Shown here in pieces: positions 1 to 8,083 of a stretch of DNA of 64,000 bases (positions are counted from its first letter, which is position 1; each line of letters opens with the position of its first letter). This stretch comes from Kibdelosporangium sp. MJ126-NF4 (GTDB taxonomy: Bacteria; Actinomycetota; Actinomycetes; Mycobacteriales; Pseudonocardiaceae). Location of the stretch: contig NZ_CDME01000015.1 of NCBI RefSeq assembly GCF_000826545.1, forward strand, positions 200,030-264,029, given 5' to 3'. Position numbers and translations under genes: made by a program. Under the pieces are notes generated by a model. That model was not told the origin of the DNA and did not search any database. It was given only the letters and a program-made list of their open reading frames with translations.

Positions 1-913
1 CGGCACGGGCTGCTCGTGCGGCTACTCCGGCAGGTGCTTTCCCGCCAAGGGTCTGCTCGTCCAGTGAGCCCTCGCCGGTGATGACGAGTTCCGCCGACGC
101 CAGCGCGCTGTCGAAGTCGATCAGGTCGAGCACCAGGTCGATTCCCGGCCGGAGTTGTCCGTTCAGGACAGCCATGGCCGCGTAGCCGACGCCACCCGCC
201 GCCCCCGCGCCCGGGGTGTCCACGACGTCCCGGCCGGTCGCGGCCTTGACCGCGTTGTGCCACACGGCCAGTCCGTCTTCGAGGTCCGTCACGTCCTGCG
301 CGCTGGCGCCTTTCTGCGGGCCGAAGACAGCCGCCGCGCCACGCACACCAAGCAAGGGATTGTCCACGTCGCTCGCGACCATGATCTGCGCGTCGGCCAA
401 CCTGGGGTGCAGGCCGGTGAGGTCCAGGCCGGTGAGGGACCGCAACGCCACACCGCCGCGCGCGGACACACCTTCCAGTTCACCGCCCAGCGCCTGGACC
501 AGGCCCGCACCGCCGTCGGTGCACGCACTCCCGCCCAGTCCGACGATGATGGTCCGGTGTCCGGCGTCCAGTGCCGCGGCGATCACCTGGCCGGTTCCGT
601 AACTCGACGCGGTGCGTGGGACGAGGTCCTCTCCCGTCAGCCTGCGCAGGCCCGAGATGTCGGCCATCTCCACGACCGCGACGCCGTCCCGCTCCGCGTA
701 CGCGGTCTCCACCACGCGTCCCACCGGGTCTTCGGCCAGGACGGCCACCCGGCGGAAGCCCGCCGACAGCGCCGCGTCCACTGTGCCGTCGCCGCCGTCC
801 GCGACCGGCAGAGTCACTGACCGGTCCCGGCCGAGTCCCTCGGCCAGGTGGTCGGCCACCTGTGCCGCGGTCAACGATCCCTTGAACTTGTCCGGCGCGA
901 TCAGCACGGTCAT
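1..913 (-). CDS. glxK: Glycerate kinase (GarK/GlxK family), C-terminus beyond window edge
   Basis: ATP-dependent phosphorylation of D-glycerate, last step of the glyoxylate-to-glycerate pathway in the cytosol. Reading leftwards from ATG 913 the protein opens MTVLIAPDKFKGSLTA, the signature start of the GarK-type family, and then shows VADGGDGTVDA and GLGGSACTDGGAG, the conserved glycine-rich stretches of this kinase. The frame stays open to base 1, so about 300 residues of the usual 370 or so are present and the C-terminus lies outside. The start overlaps the stop of the tartronate semialdehyde reductase gene by four bases (ATGA), implying translational coupling. It is the last visible gene of the five-gene minus-strand operon. 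Family assignment is firm; whether the product is 2- or 3-phosphoglycerate cannot be read from sequence. Confidence 0.9.
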   Translation of the reverse strand, partial: MTVLIAPDKFKGSLTAAQVADHLAEGLGRDRSVTLPVADGGDGTVDAALSAGFRRVAVLAEDPVGRVVETAYAERDGVAVVEMADISGLRRLTGEDLVPRTASSYGTGQVIAAALDAGHRTIIVGLGGSACTDGGAGLVQALGGELEGVSARGGVALRSLTGLDLTGLHPRLADAQIMVASDVDNPLLGVRGAAAVFGPQKGASAQDVTDLEDGLAVWHNAVKAATGRDVVDTPGAGAAGGVGYAAMAVLNGQLRPGIDLVLDLIDFDSALASAELVITGEGSLDEQTLGGKAPAGVAARAARA

Positions 914-1746
914 CGCGCACGTCCCGACAGCTGCTCGACCATCAGCAGCAAGGCCGAATGGTCCAGGCTGCCGTGGCCCTGCTGGCGCAACGCCCCCACC
1001 AGTTGGGCGACGACGGCACCCAGCGGAATCGCGACGCCCGCCTCGCGGGCCGCCGACGTCACGATGCCCAGGTCCTTGTGGTGCAGGTCGACGCGGAACC
1101 CCGGCTGGAACTCGCGGGCGAGCATCCCGTCCGCCTTGCGGTCGAGAATCCTGTTCCCGGCAAGACCTCCGGCGAGCACACGCACCGCCGCCTCGGTGTC
1201 GACGCCGTGTGCTTCCAGGAACACGATCGACTCGGCGACCAGTTCGATGGTGCCCGCCACGATCAGCTGGTTGGCTGCTTTCACCGTCTGCCCCGACCCG
1301 GACGGGCCGACGTGCACGACTGTGCCGCCCATGACGTCGAGAACCGGTTTGGCCGCGTCGAAATCCTCGGCCGAGCCACCGACCATGATGGACAGTGTGC
1401 CGTCGATCGCACCCGTCTCACCGCCGGACACCGGCGCGTCCACCGCCCGGATTCCCTGTTCCGCCGCGGCTTTCGCCAGCCGGACGCTGACGTCCGGCCG
1501 GATCGTGCTGCAGTCGATCCAGATGCTGCCGGGTCGGGCGTTGCCGATGATGCCGTCCTCGCCCGACGCGACGGACTCCACGTCGGGCGAGTCCGGCAGC
1601 ACGGTGAGGATCACGTCGGCCTGAGACACCGCATGGCCGACCGAGTCCGACCGGCGGACGCCGATCACCTCGTACCCGGCCCTGCCCAGGTTCGCGGCCA
1701 TCGGGCCGCCCATGATCCCCAGCCCTATCACGGCAACTGCCGTCAT
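910..1746 (-). CDS. glxR: 2-hydroxy-3-oxopropionate (tartronate semialdehyde) reductase
   Basis: NAD(P)H-dependent reduction of tartronate semialdehyde to D-glycerate, feeding the adjacent glycerate kinase. The 278-residue protein has the beta-hydroxyacid dehydrogenase layout. A Rossmann dinucleotide motif GLGIMGGPMAANL lies at residues 8-20, DAPVSGGETGA at about 103-113 is the substrate-binding signature, and the conserved lysine is in GQTVKAANQLI at about 153-163. Length matches the family (about 290). It lies 13 bases after the FAH-family gene and overlaps the kinase start. The 3-hydroxyisobutyrate dehydrogenase relatives are hard to exclude by motif alone, but the neighbouring glycerate kinase and glyoxylate aminotransferase make the glyoxylate role much more likely. 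Confidence 0.85.
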   Translation of the reverse strand: MTAVAVIGLGIMGGPMAANLGRAGYEVIGVRRSDSVGHAVSQADVILTVLPDSPDVESVASGEDGIIGNARPGSIWIDCSTIRPDVSVRLAKAAAEQGIRAVDAPVSGGETGAIDGTLSIMVGGSAEDFDAAKPVLDVMGGTVVHVGPSGSGQTVKAANQLIVAGTIELVAESIVFLEAHGVDTEAAVRVLAGGLAGNRILDRKADGMLAREFQPGFRVDLHHKDLGIVTSAAREAGVAIPLGAVVAQLVGALRQQGHGSLDHSALLLMVEQLSGRAR

Positions 1747-1759
1747 GTCAGCGAACTCC

Positions 1760-2461
1760 TCAAGCGATGGTGTTGGTCAGGGTGCCGATGCCGTCGATAT
1801 CCACGTCGACGACGTCGCCACGGGCCAGCGGGCCGACACCAGCCGGTGTCCCGGTCAGCACCACATCGCCCGCCCGCAACGTGATCCAGCGGGTGATGTG
1901 GGCCAGCAGCGCACCCACTCCCATGGTGAGTTCCCCTATCGATGTCTCCTGGACGACCTTCCCGTTCAGCACGGTACGCAACCGCAGCTTGGCCGGCTCG
2001 TCGATGTCAGTCGCGATCCACGGACCCAACGGGCAGAACGTGTCCGCGCTCTTGGCACGCCACCACTGGCCGTCGGCACGCCAGTCGTCGGCCGTGATGT
2101 CGTTGGCACAGGTGTAGCCGAGCACATAGTCGCGATAGGACTCTTCGGGTACCTCGTGCGCGGTCTGCCCGATCACGACGGCCAGTTCGCCCTCGTACTC
2201 GAGCCGCCGAAGATCCTTCGGATAGCGCACGGCAGTGCCGTGACCGATCACCGAGTTGGCCGTCTTCAGGAAGAACCGCGGTGAACCGTGACGACCGTAG
2301 TTCCGCCCGACGCCCACGATCACCTGCGGCGCGCACGGCGGTAACAGCGTCACATCCGCCAATGGCGCAACGAGTTGACGGCTGGGCTGGTCGTAGACGC
2401 CATCGCCGATCACGACACCGGGCCGGATCACGCCGCCGAACGAGAAACGCACGAACCTCAT
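1760..2461 (-). CDS. Fumarylacetoacetate hydrolase (FAH) family protein
   Basis: A 233-residue single-domain member of the FAH / 2-keto-4-pentenoate hydratase fold, which uses a divalent metal to act on 2-oxo acids or 1,3-dicarbonyl compounds. Visible signatures are GVGRNYGRH at about 50, the metal-ligand region LEYEGELAVVIG at about 97-108, GYTCANDITADDW at about 126 and DVVLTGTPAGVGPL near the end. ATG 2461 overlaps the stop of the upstream oxidase by four bases. In a glyoxylate operon it might process an oxoacid substrate or act as an oxaloacetate or acylpyruvate hydrolase-like enzyme. The real substrate cannot be told from the sequence, since this family is very broad. Confidence 0.8.
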   Translation of the reverse strand: MRFVRFSFGGVIRPGVVIGDGVYDQPSRQLVAPLADVTLLPPCAPQVIVGVGRNYGRHGSPRFFLKTANSVIGHGTAVRYPKDLRRLEYEGELAVVIGQTAHEVPEESYRDYVLGYTCANDITADDWRADGQWWRAKSADTFCPLGPWIATDIDEPAKLRLRTVLNGKVVQETSIGELTMGVGALLAHITRWITLRAGDVVLTGTPAGVGPLARGDVVDVDIDGIGTLTNTIA

Positions 2462-5325
2462 CGGACGACCTCACGGATCAGCTCGATCGGATGCCACGCG
2501 TTGCGTTGCGTGCCATGGAAGATCTGCTGACGACAGGATACGCCGGTTGCAGCGACCACGGTGTCCTCCCCTTCCGCGTCCAGCGCCGGGAACAGCCGGT
2601 CCGCCCCGACCGCCATGGACGTGTCGTAGTGCTCCGCCTCGAACCCGAACGACCCTGCCATTCCGCAGCATCCCGCGTCCAGTTCGACGATCTGCGCACC
2701 TGGGATCCGCCGCAGCAACGCCATCGTCGCGGCCGTGCCGACCTCGGCTTTCTGGTGGCAGTGGCCGTGGTAGAGGATCTTGCGCCCGGCGAGCCAGGAA
2801 TCCTCACGCAAGGTCAGCTTGCCCGCGTCGATCGCCTCGGTCAGCAGTTCCTCCACCTGCTTGACGCGTCCGGCGACGGCCTGGGCCTTCGGGTCGTCGG
2901 GCATCATCGCAAGAGTCTCGTCCTTCAACGTGAACAGGCAGGACGGTTCGCAGCCGACGATCGGGGTGTCGGTCTCGGCGAGCGACGCGATCAGCTTGCC
3001 TGCCTTGGCTTTCGCGTCGTCGATGAGTCCTTTGGAGAAGCTCGACCGGCCACAGCAGCCGCCACTGGCCAGCTCGACACCGAACCCGGCTCGTTCGAGC
3101 AGTTCGATCGCGGCCTGGCCGATGTGCGGTTCGGTGTAGGTGGTGAACGAGTCGGCCAGGAACGTCACCTGGGCTGGCCCGGCCGGGCGGTGTTTGCGGA
3201 ACCAGCGCACGAGGTTGCGGCGGCGGAACACCGGAAGTGGCCGTTGGGCGGTGATTCCGGCGGTTCGCTGCATGATCCGGCGCAGGAACTTGATCCGGCC
3301 GGGCACGTTGGACAGCGGCGCGGTGGCCGAGCCGAGCCGGTTCAGCGCACGGATCGAGCCGAAGATCCGTGACCGCAACGGGATGCCGTGCTGGTCGTGG
3401 TGGTGTGACAGTGTTTCGGCCTTGAGAGTCGCCATGTCGACGCTCATCGGGCACTCGCTCTTGCACGCCTTGCACATCAGGCACAGGTCGAGGATCTCGT
3501 GCAGCCGCTCGTCGCCGAGCGCCGCCTTCGGGTCCGGTTCGGACAATGCTTTCACGAGCGCGTTCGCCCGGCCGCGAGTGGCGTGTTCCTCTTGTTTGGT
3601 GGCGATGTAGGACGGGCACATCGCGCCGGTCGTGCTCTTGCGGCACAGTCCGATGTTCATGCATCGGTCGGCCGCGTCGCGCATGCCGCCGCCGACAACT
3701 TCGAACTTCAGCCTGGTCTCGAACGGTTTCGCCGGGGCGAGCGCGGGGTCGCGCAGGTTGTCGGTCATCGGCGGGGCGTCGACGATCTTGCCGGGATTCA
3801 GCACGTTCCCCGGGTCGAACAAGTGCTTGACCGAGCGCATTGCCTCGTAGAGCTCGTCGCCGAAGATCTCCCGGTTGAACTCGCTGCGCGCCAGTCCGTC
3901 GCCGTGTTCACTGGAGTTCACGCCGCCGTACTCGGCGACCAGGTTCTTGATCTCCTCGGCGACCGCGCGCATCTTGTTCACCTCGGACGGCACGGCGAGG
4001 TCGACGAACGGACGGATGTGCAGGCAGCCGACCGAGCAGTGCCCGTAGAACCCCGCGGTGAGCTGGTATCGGTCCAGGATTTCCTTGAACCGCGTGGTGT
4101 ACTCGGCAAGGTGGGCCGGGTCGACGGCAGTGTCCTCGATGAACGCGAGCGGGCGCTTGGTGCCCTCGCTGGCCGCCATCAGCAGGCCGAGGCTGGACTT
4201 GCGCACCTTCAGCAACGCGGTCTGCTGTGACGGCGTCACGGCCCGCAGGGTGTGGTACCCGTGGGAATGCCGCTTCCAGAGGTCCGTCAGCTGGTCGAGC
4301 TTGGCGATCAGCGCTTCCTCGTCGTCGCCGCTGAAGGACACGAACAGCAGCGCGTCCGGGTCGCCTTCCAGGATGTCGCCGAGCCCGGCGTACTCGATCT
4401 TCTGCCGGGACAGGTCGAGGATCGTCCGGTCCATCAGCTCGACCTGCGCCGGTTCGCAGCTCAACGCGTCCGTGGTCGCGGCGATCGCCCCGGCGGTCGT
4501 GCCGAAGTGGCCGACCGCGTAGACCGTCCGGCGGGGCTTCTCCACCAGGTCGACCTCGGCGTGCGTGACGATGACGAGTGTGCCCTCGGCGCCGACCACG
4601 AACTTGGCGAGGTCGAACCGTTCGGCCAGCCGGTCGAGCCGGTAGCCGCACGCCCTGCGCCAGAACCTCGGGAACCCGGTGGCGATGGCGTCCGCGTTCT
4701 CCCGTAAGAGTCCGGGCAGTTGCCGGTACAGCTGTCCTTCCAAAGTGGACGCCTGGGCGCGGCGGGCACGCTCGGCCTCGTCCACCGGTTCGAGCCGGGC
4801 CCGTGAACCGTCGGACAGCACGACATCCAGTGCCCGCACGTGATCGATGGTCATCCCGTAGGTCAGCGAACCGCTGCCCGCGGAGTTGTTGCCGATCATG
4901 CCGCCGATGGTGGCGCGGTTGCTCGTGGAGGTGTCCGGGCCGAACATCAGGCCGTGCGCGGCCGCGGCCTGGTTGAGCTGGTCCTGGACCACGCCCACCT
5001 CGACCCGCGCGGTCCTTGCCGCCGGGTCGAGCTCGACGATCCGGTTCATGTACTGGGAGAAGTCGAGCACCAGACCCGGGCCGACGGTCTGCCCGGCGAG
5101 GCTGGTGCCCGCGCCGCGCGCGACGACCGGGACGCCCGCCGCGGCGGCGGCTTTCACCGCCACGACGACGTCGTCACTGGTCCGCGGGAACACCACGCCC
5201 ACCGGCGTGATCGAGTACATGCTCGCGTCGCGGGAGAAGATGTGCCTGGTGTAGTCGTCGAACCGCACCTCGCCCTCGATCGAGCCGGTGAGCAGCTCCG
5301 CCAGGTCGGGAACGAGCGCCGTCAT
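2458..5325 (-). CDS. FAD-linked oxidase fused to Fe-S/CCG domain (GlcD-GlcF / D-lactate dehydrogenase type)
   Basis: A 955-residue fusion that oxidises a 2-hydroxy acid (glycolate, D-lactate or similar) and passes electrons through Fe-S clusters to the respiratory chain. N-terminal FAD-binding type 4 domain (about 40-180) has PVVARGAGTSLAGQTVG and IGGMIGNNSAGSGSLTYG, followed by the FAD-oxidase C domain. The Fe-S module has Cys-rich motifs at about 550-570 and at about 610-625 (LCLMCKACKSECP). Two CCG-type motifs follow, GGCCGRSSFSKG (about 753) and DAGCCGMAGSFG (about 882). I chose ATG 5325 (MTALVPDLAELL), which overlaps the aminotransferase stop by four bases. The same frame stays open upstream, but that stretch is the aminotransferase gene in another frame. 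In this context a glycolate-to-glyoxylate role is reasonable, unproven. Confidence 0.87.
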   Translation of the reverse strand: MTALVPDLAELLTGSIEGEVRFDDYTRHIFSRDASMYSITPVGVVFPRTSDDVVVAVKAAAAAGVPVVARGAGTSLAGQTVGPGLVLDFSQYMNRIVELDPAARTARVEVGVVQDQLNQAAAAHGLMFGPDTSTSNRATIGGMIGNNSAGSGSLTYGMTIDHVRALDVVLSDGSRARLEPVDEAERARRAQASTLEGQLYRQLPGLLRENADAIATGFPRFWRRACGYRLDRLAERFDLAKFVVGAEGTLVIVTHAEVDLVEKPRRTVYAVGHFGTTAGAIAATTDALSCEPAQVELMDRTILDLSRQKIEYAGLGDILEGDPDALLFVSFSGDDEEALIAKLDQLTDLWKRHSHGYHTLRAVTPSQQTALLKVRKSSLGLLMAASEGTKRPLAFIEDTAVDPAHLAEYTTRFKEILDRYQLTAGFYGHCSVGCLHIRPFVDLAVPSEVNKMRAVAEEIKNLVAEYGGVNSSEHGDGLARSEFNREIFGDELYEAMRSVKHLFDPGNVLNPGKIVDAPPMTDNLRDPALAPAKPFETRLKFEVVGGGMRDAADRCMNIGLCRKSTTGAMCPSYIATKQEEHATRGRANALVKALSEPDPKAALGDERLHEILDLCLMCKACKSECPMSVDMATLKAETLSHHHDQHGIPLRSRIFGSIRALNRLGSATAPLSNVPGRIKFLRRIMQRTAGITAQRPLPVFRRRNLVRWFRKHRPAGPAQVTFLADSFTTYTEPHIGQAAIELLERAGFGVELASGGCCGRSSFSKGLIDDAKAKAGKLIASLAETDTPIVGCEPSCLFTLKDETLAMMPDDPKAQAVAGRVKQVEELLTEAIDAGKLTLREDSWLAGRKILYHGHCHQKAEVGTAATMALLRRIPGAQIVELDAGCCGMAGSFGFEAEHYDTSMAVGADRLFPALDAEGEDTVVAATGVSCRQQIFHGTQRNAWHPIELIREVVR

Positions 5326-6482
5326 GGCGCCACCTGGAGGTGCTCCAGCGCGACCGTGATCCCGGTCGGGTCGATCGGCACACCGGCCAGCGTCAGTCCC
5401 ATCTGCACACCGGCGAGCGTCCCGGCCAGGGTGAGGTCGTTGAAGTCGCCGAGGTGGCCGATCCGGAAGATCCGCCCGGCGAGCTTGCCGAGCCCGGCGC
5501 CCAGCGACATGTCGTACCGGTCGAGGATGATCGCCCTGATCTTGTCGGCGTCGACGTCCTCCGGGACCAGGACCGCCGTCAACGAGCCGGAGTACTCCCG
5601 TTCGTCCGCGCACAGCACTTCCAGTCCCCACGCGTTCACCGCCGCGCGCGTGGCTTGCGCGTGTCGGGTGTGCCGCGCGAAAACGTTCGGCAGGCCTTCC
5701 TCGTCCAGCAGGTGGAGCGCTTCTTTCAGGCCGTACAACAGGTTCGTGGCCGGGGTGTACGGGAAGACACCGCGCTCGTTGGCGGCGAGAATCGGCTGCC
5801 AGTCCCAGAAGGACTTGGGCAGCCTCGCCGACGTGGCGGCGGCGAGCGCCTTGTCGCTGATCGCGTTGAAGCTCAGTCCGGGCGGGAGCATCAGGCCCTT
5901 CTGTGAGCCCGCGACGGTGACGTCGACGCCCCACTCGTCGTGCCGGTAGTCGATCGAGCCCAGTGACGAGATGGTGTCGACGAGCAGCAGCGCCGGGTGG
6001 CCCTCGGAGTCGATGGCCGCACGGACGTCGGCGATCCGGCTGGCGACGCCGGTCGACGTCTCGTTGTGCACCACGCACACCGCTTTGATCGTGTGCTCGG
6101 TGTCCTTGGCCAGCCGTTCGGCCACGACCTCGGGGTTCACGCCGTGCCGCCAGTCGCCCGGCACGAAGTCCACGGTGAGACCGAGGCTGGTGGCCATCTC
6201 CTGCCACAGCGTGGCGAAGTGGCCGGTTTCGAAACAGAGCACCCGGTCACCCGGGCTGAGGGTGTTGACCAGCGCGGCCTCCCAGGCTCCGGTACCGGAC
6301 GCCGGGTAGATCACGACTGGGTTCGACGTGCCGAAGACGGGCTTCAGCGCCGCCAGGACGTGCTTGCCCAACTGGGCGAACTCCGGGCCGCGGTGGTCGA
6401 TGGTCGGCGCGGACATGGCTCGGAGCACTGAGTCGGGCACGTTGGTCGGTCCTGGGATCTGCAGGAAGTGACGGCCGCTCAT
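5322..6482 (-). CDS. Class V aminotransferase (serine/alanine/ureidoglycine-glyoxylate aminotransferase family)
   Basis: PLP-dependent enzyme of 386 residues, first gene of the operon. It shows the N-terminal IPGPTNVPDSVLRAM and DHRGPEFAQL motifs of the alanine-glyoxylate/serine-glyoxylate/PucG group, a VVHNETSTG segment, and the PLP-lysine site VTVAGSQKGLMLPPG at about 185-200. Length is normal. The downstream oxidase, tartronate semialdehyde reductase and glycerate kinase indicate glyoxylate handling. Serine-glyoxylate aminotransferase is the simplest reading. The nearby NCS1 permease leaves room for the PucG ureidoglycine-glyoxylate role of purine breakdown, though no other purine-catabolic gene is visible here. 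Start ATG 6482 is followed upstream by the divergent promoter region. Confidence 0.85.
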   Translation of the reverse strand: MSGRHFLQIPGPTNVPDSVLRAMSAPTIDHRGPEFAQLGKHVLAALKPVFGTSNPVVIYPASGTGAWEAALVNTLSPGDRVLCFETGHFATLWQEMATSLGLTVDFVPGDWRHGVNPEVVAERLAKDTEHTIKAVCVVHNETSTGVASRIADVRAAIDSEGHPALLLVDTISSLGSIDYRHDEWGVDVTVAGSQKGLMLPPGLSFNAISDKALAAATSARLPKSFWDWQPILAANERGVFPYTPATNLLYGLKEALHLLDEEGLPNVFARHTRHAQATRAAVNAWGLEVLCADEREYSGSLTAVLVPEDVDADKIRAIILDRYDMSLGAGLGKLAGRIFRIGHLGDFNDLTLAGTLAGVQMGLTLAGVPIDPTGITVALEHLQVAP

Positions 6483-6689
6483 ATCGCATCCCTAATCTCG
6501 CACAGTTAATTTCGCGTAGTGGAAGCTGTATACCGCTATGCGAACTTTAACCTCTGGGCAATCTGAACGTCGAGCACTGTTGACGCCAAGTGTGACCGAG
6601 CACATACTTCCTCCAGACGGAAGAGAGCTTCCACAATACGGAATCACCTCCGGACTACTTACTGCAGTCGGTCGACTTCAGGAGTTCGC
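6483..6689. promoter_or_regulatory. Divergent promoter region with TTCC/GGAA inverted repeats
   Basis: A 207-base region, visibly AT-richer than its surroundings, between the minus-strand glyoxylate operon and the plus-strand carrier. GTGGAAGCT at 6519-6527 recurs inverted at 6626-6634. Tight inverted repeats are packed at 6607-6645: CTTCC-N7-GGAAG and GGAAG-AGAG-CTTCC. TGGAA/TTCCA symmetry is typical of IclR-family operators that control glyoxylate genes, so an IclR-like regulator is an inference. No regulator gene is adjacent in the window. Confidence 0.5.
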
Positions 6690-7970
6690 ATGTCAGTCCA
6701 GCTCATCACGATCATCGCTCTTGTCGCCGTGTTCCTCATATCCAGTGTTCTCCCGGTGCACATGGGAGCGCTGGCGTTCGTCGCCACGTTCGTCATCGGG
6801 ACGATGGTGGTCGGCGAGGACAAGGACACCATCGTCAGCGGCTTCCCCGGTGACCTGTTCGTCGTCCTCGTCGGGGTCACGTACCTGTTCGCGATCGCCA
6901 AGCGCAACGGGACGATCGACTGGCTCGTGCACGCGGCGGTGCTCGCCGTGCGCGGCCGGATCGCGCTCATCCCGTGGATGATGTTCCTGGTCACGGCCGT
7001 GTTGACGGCCGTGGGCGCGGTCGTGCCCGCCGCCGTGGCGATCATCGCGCCGATCGGGATGGGCTTCGCCACCCGGTACCGGATCAACCCGCTGCTGATG
7101 TCCCTGCTGATCATCAACGGCGCCAGCGCGGGCGGGTTCTCCCCGATCAGCATCTTCGGCAGCATCGTCAACGGCGTGGTCACCCGCAACAACATCCCCG
7201 GCAACCCGACACTGCTGTTCGTCAGCTCGTTCGCGTTCAACCTGGTGCTGAGCGTGATCGTCTTCGCGCTGTTCGGCGGGCGGGAGCTGCTGCGGCGCGG
7301 CCGTGAGTTACCCACCGACCGCGACGAGCCCGCTGGTGGTGGCGGTATCGCGGTGAGCACGTCCGTCACCACGCTCAATCGGGATCGTGTGCTGACTCTC
7401 GCGGGCCTGGTCGTGCTGGCCGGTGGCTCGCTGGTCTTCAGCCTCGATGTCGGGTTCACCGCCATCACGGTCGCCGTCGTGCTGTCGCTGCTCGCGCCCG
7501 CCGACGCGAAGAACGCGGTCGGCCAGATCGCGTGGCCGACCGTGCTGCTGATCTGCGGCATCGTCACCTACGTCGGCCTGATGGAACGGGTCGGCACGAT
7601 CGACTTCCTCGGCCACCAGGTCGCCGGGATCGGCGTCCCGCTGCTTGCCGGGTTCCTGATCTGCCTGATCGGCGGCGCGGTGTCGGCGTTCGCGTCGACC
7701 ACCGGCATCCTCGGCGCGTTGATCCCGCTGGCCGTGCCGTTCCTGCTGACCGGGGACATCGGCGCGGTCGGGATGATCATCGCGCTGTCTATCTCGTCGT
7801 CGGTCGTGGACTCGTCGCCGTTCTCGACCAGCGGCGCGCTCTGCGTGGCCAACGCCGCCGAGGAGAAACGGGACTACGTCTTCTCCGGCCTGATGCGCTG
7901 GGGCTTCAGCATGGTGGCCCTCGCCCCGGTCGCCACCTGGCTGATCTTCCTCGCGCCCGGCTGGCTGTAG
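6690..7970 (+). CDS. MatC-like / DcuC-SLC13-type dicarboxylate carrier
   Basis: A 426-residue integral membrane carrier with about 12 hydrophobic helices. The N-terminus (residues 1-150) resembles the MatC dicarboxylate (malonate) carrier N-terminal domain: LPVHMGALAFVATFVIG, then VVLVGVTYLFAIAKRNGTIDW, then NGASAGGFSPISIFGSIVNG. The C-terminal half repeats the ion-transporter architecture, with VSAFASTTGILGALIPLAVP and a SSSVVDSSPFSTSGAL loop. It would import a small mono- or dicarboxylate for the divergent C2 operon. ATG 6690 follows an AGGAG ribosome site. Substrate is inferred from family and position only. Confidence 0.8.
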   Translation: MSVQLITIIALVAVFLISSVLPVHMGALAFVATFVIGTMVVGEDKDTIVSGFPGDLFVVLVGVTYLFAIAKRNGTIDWLVHAAVLAVRGRIALIPWMMFLVTAVLTAVGAVVPAAVAIIAPIGMGFATRYRINPLLMSLLIINGASAGGFSPISIFGSIVNGVVTRNNIPGNPTLLFVSSFAFNLVLSVIVFALFGGRELLRRGRELPTDRDEPAGGGGIAVSTSVTTLNRDRVLTLAGLVVLAGGSLVFSLDVGFTAITVAVVLSLLAPADAKNAVGQIAWPTVLLICGIVTYVGLMERVGTIDFLGHQVAGIGVPLLAGFLICLIGGAVSAFASTTGILGALIPLAVPFLLTGDIGAVGMIIALSISSSVVDSSPFSTSGALCVANAAEEKRDYVFSGLMRWGFSMVALAPVATWLIFLAPGWL

Positions 7971-8083
7971 ATACTTCGTCCAACGAAGGGGCGGAAACTG
8001 GACAGTACCTCCACTGTGCCATCGCGCGGACGGGCTGGAAAGGTTCGCCGGAACAGCCGGACCGCGCATGGCAGGTGACACCC

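Noticed and set aside
5326..6207. N-terminal extension of the FAD/Fe-S oxidase frame
   Set aside because: This stretch is the aminotransferase gene in another frame; family length and the ATGA overlap support ATG 5325.
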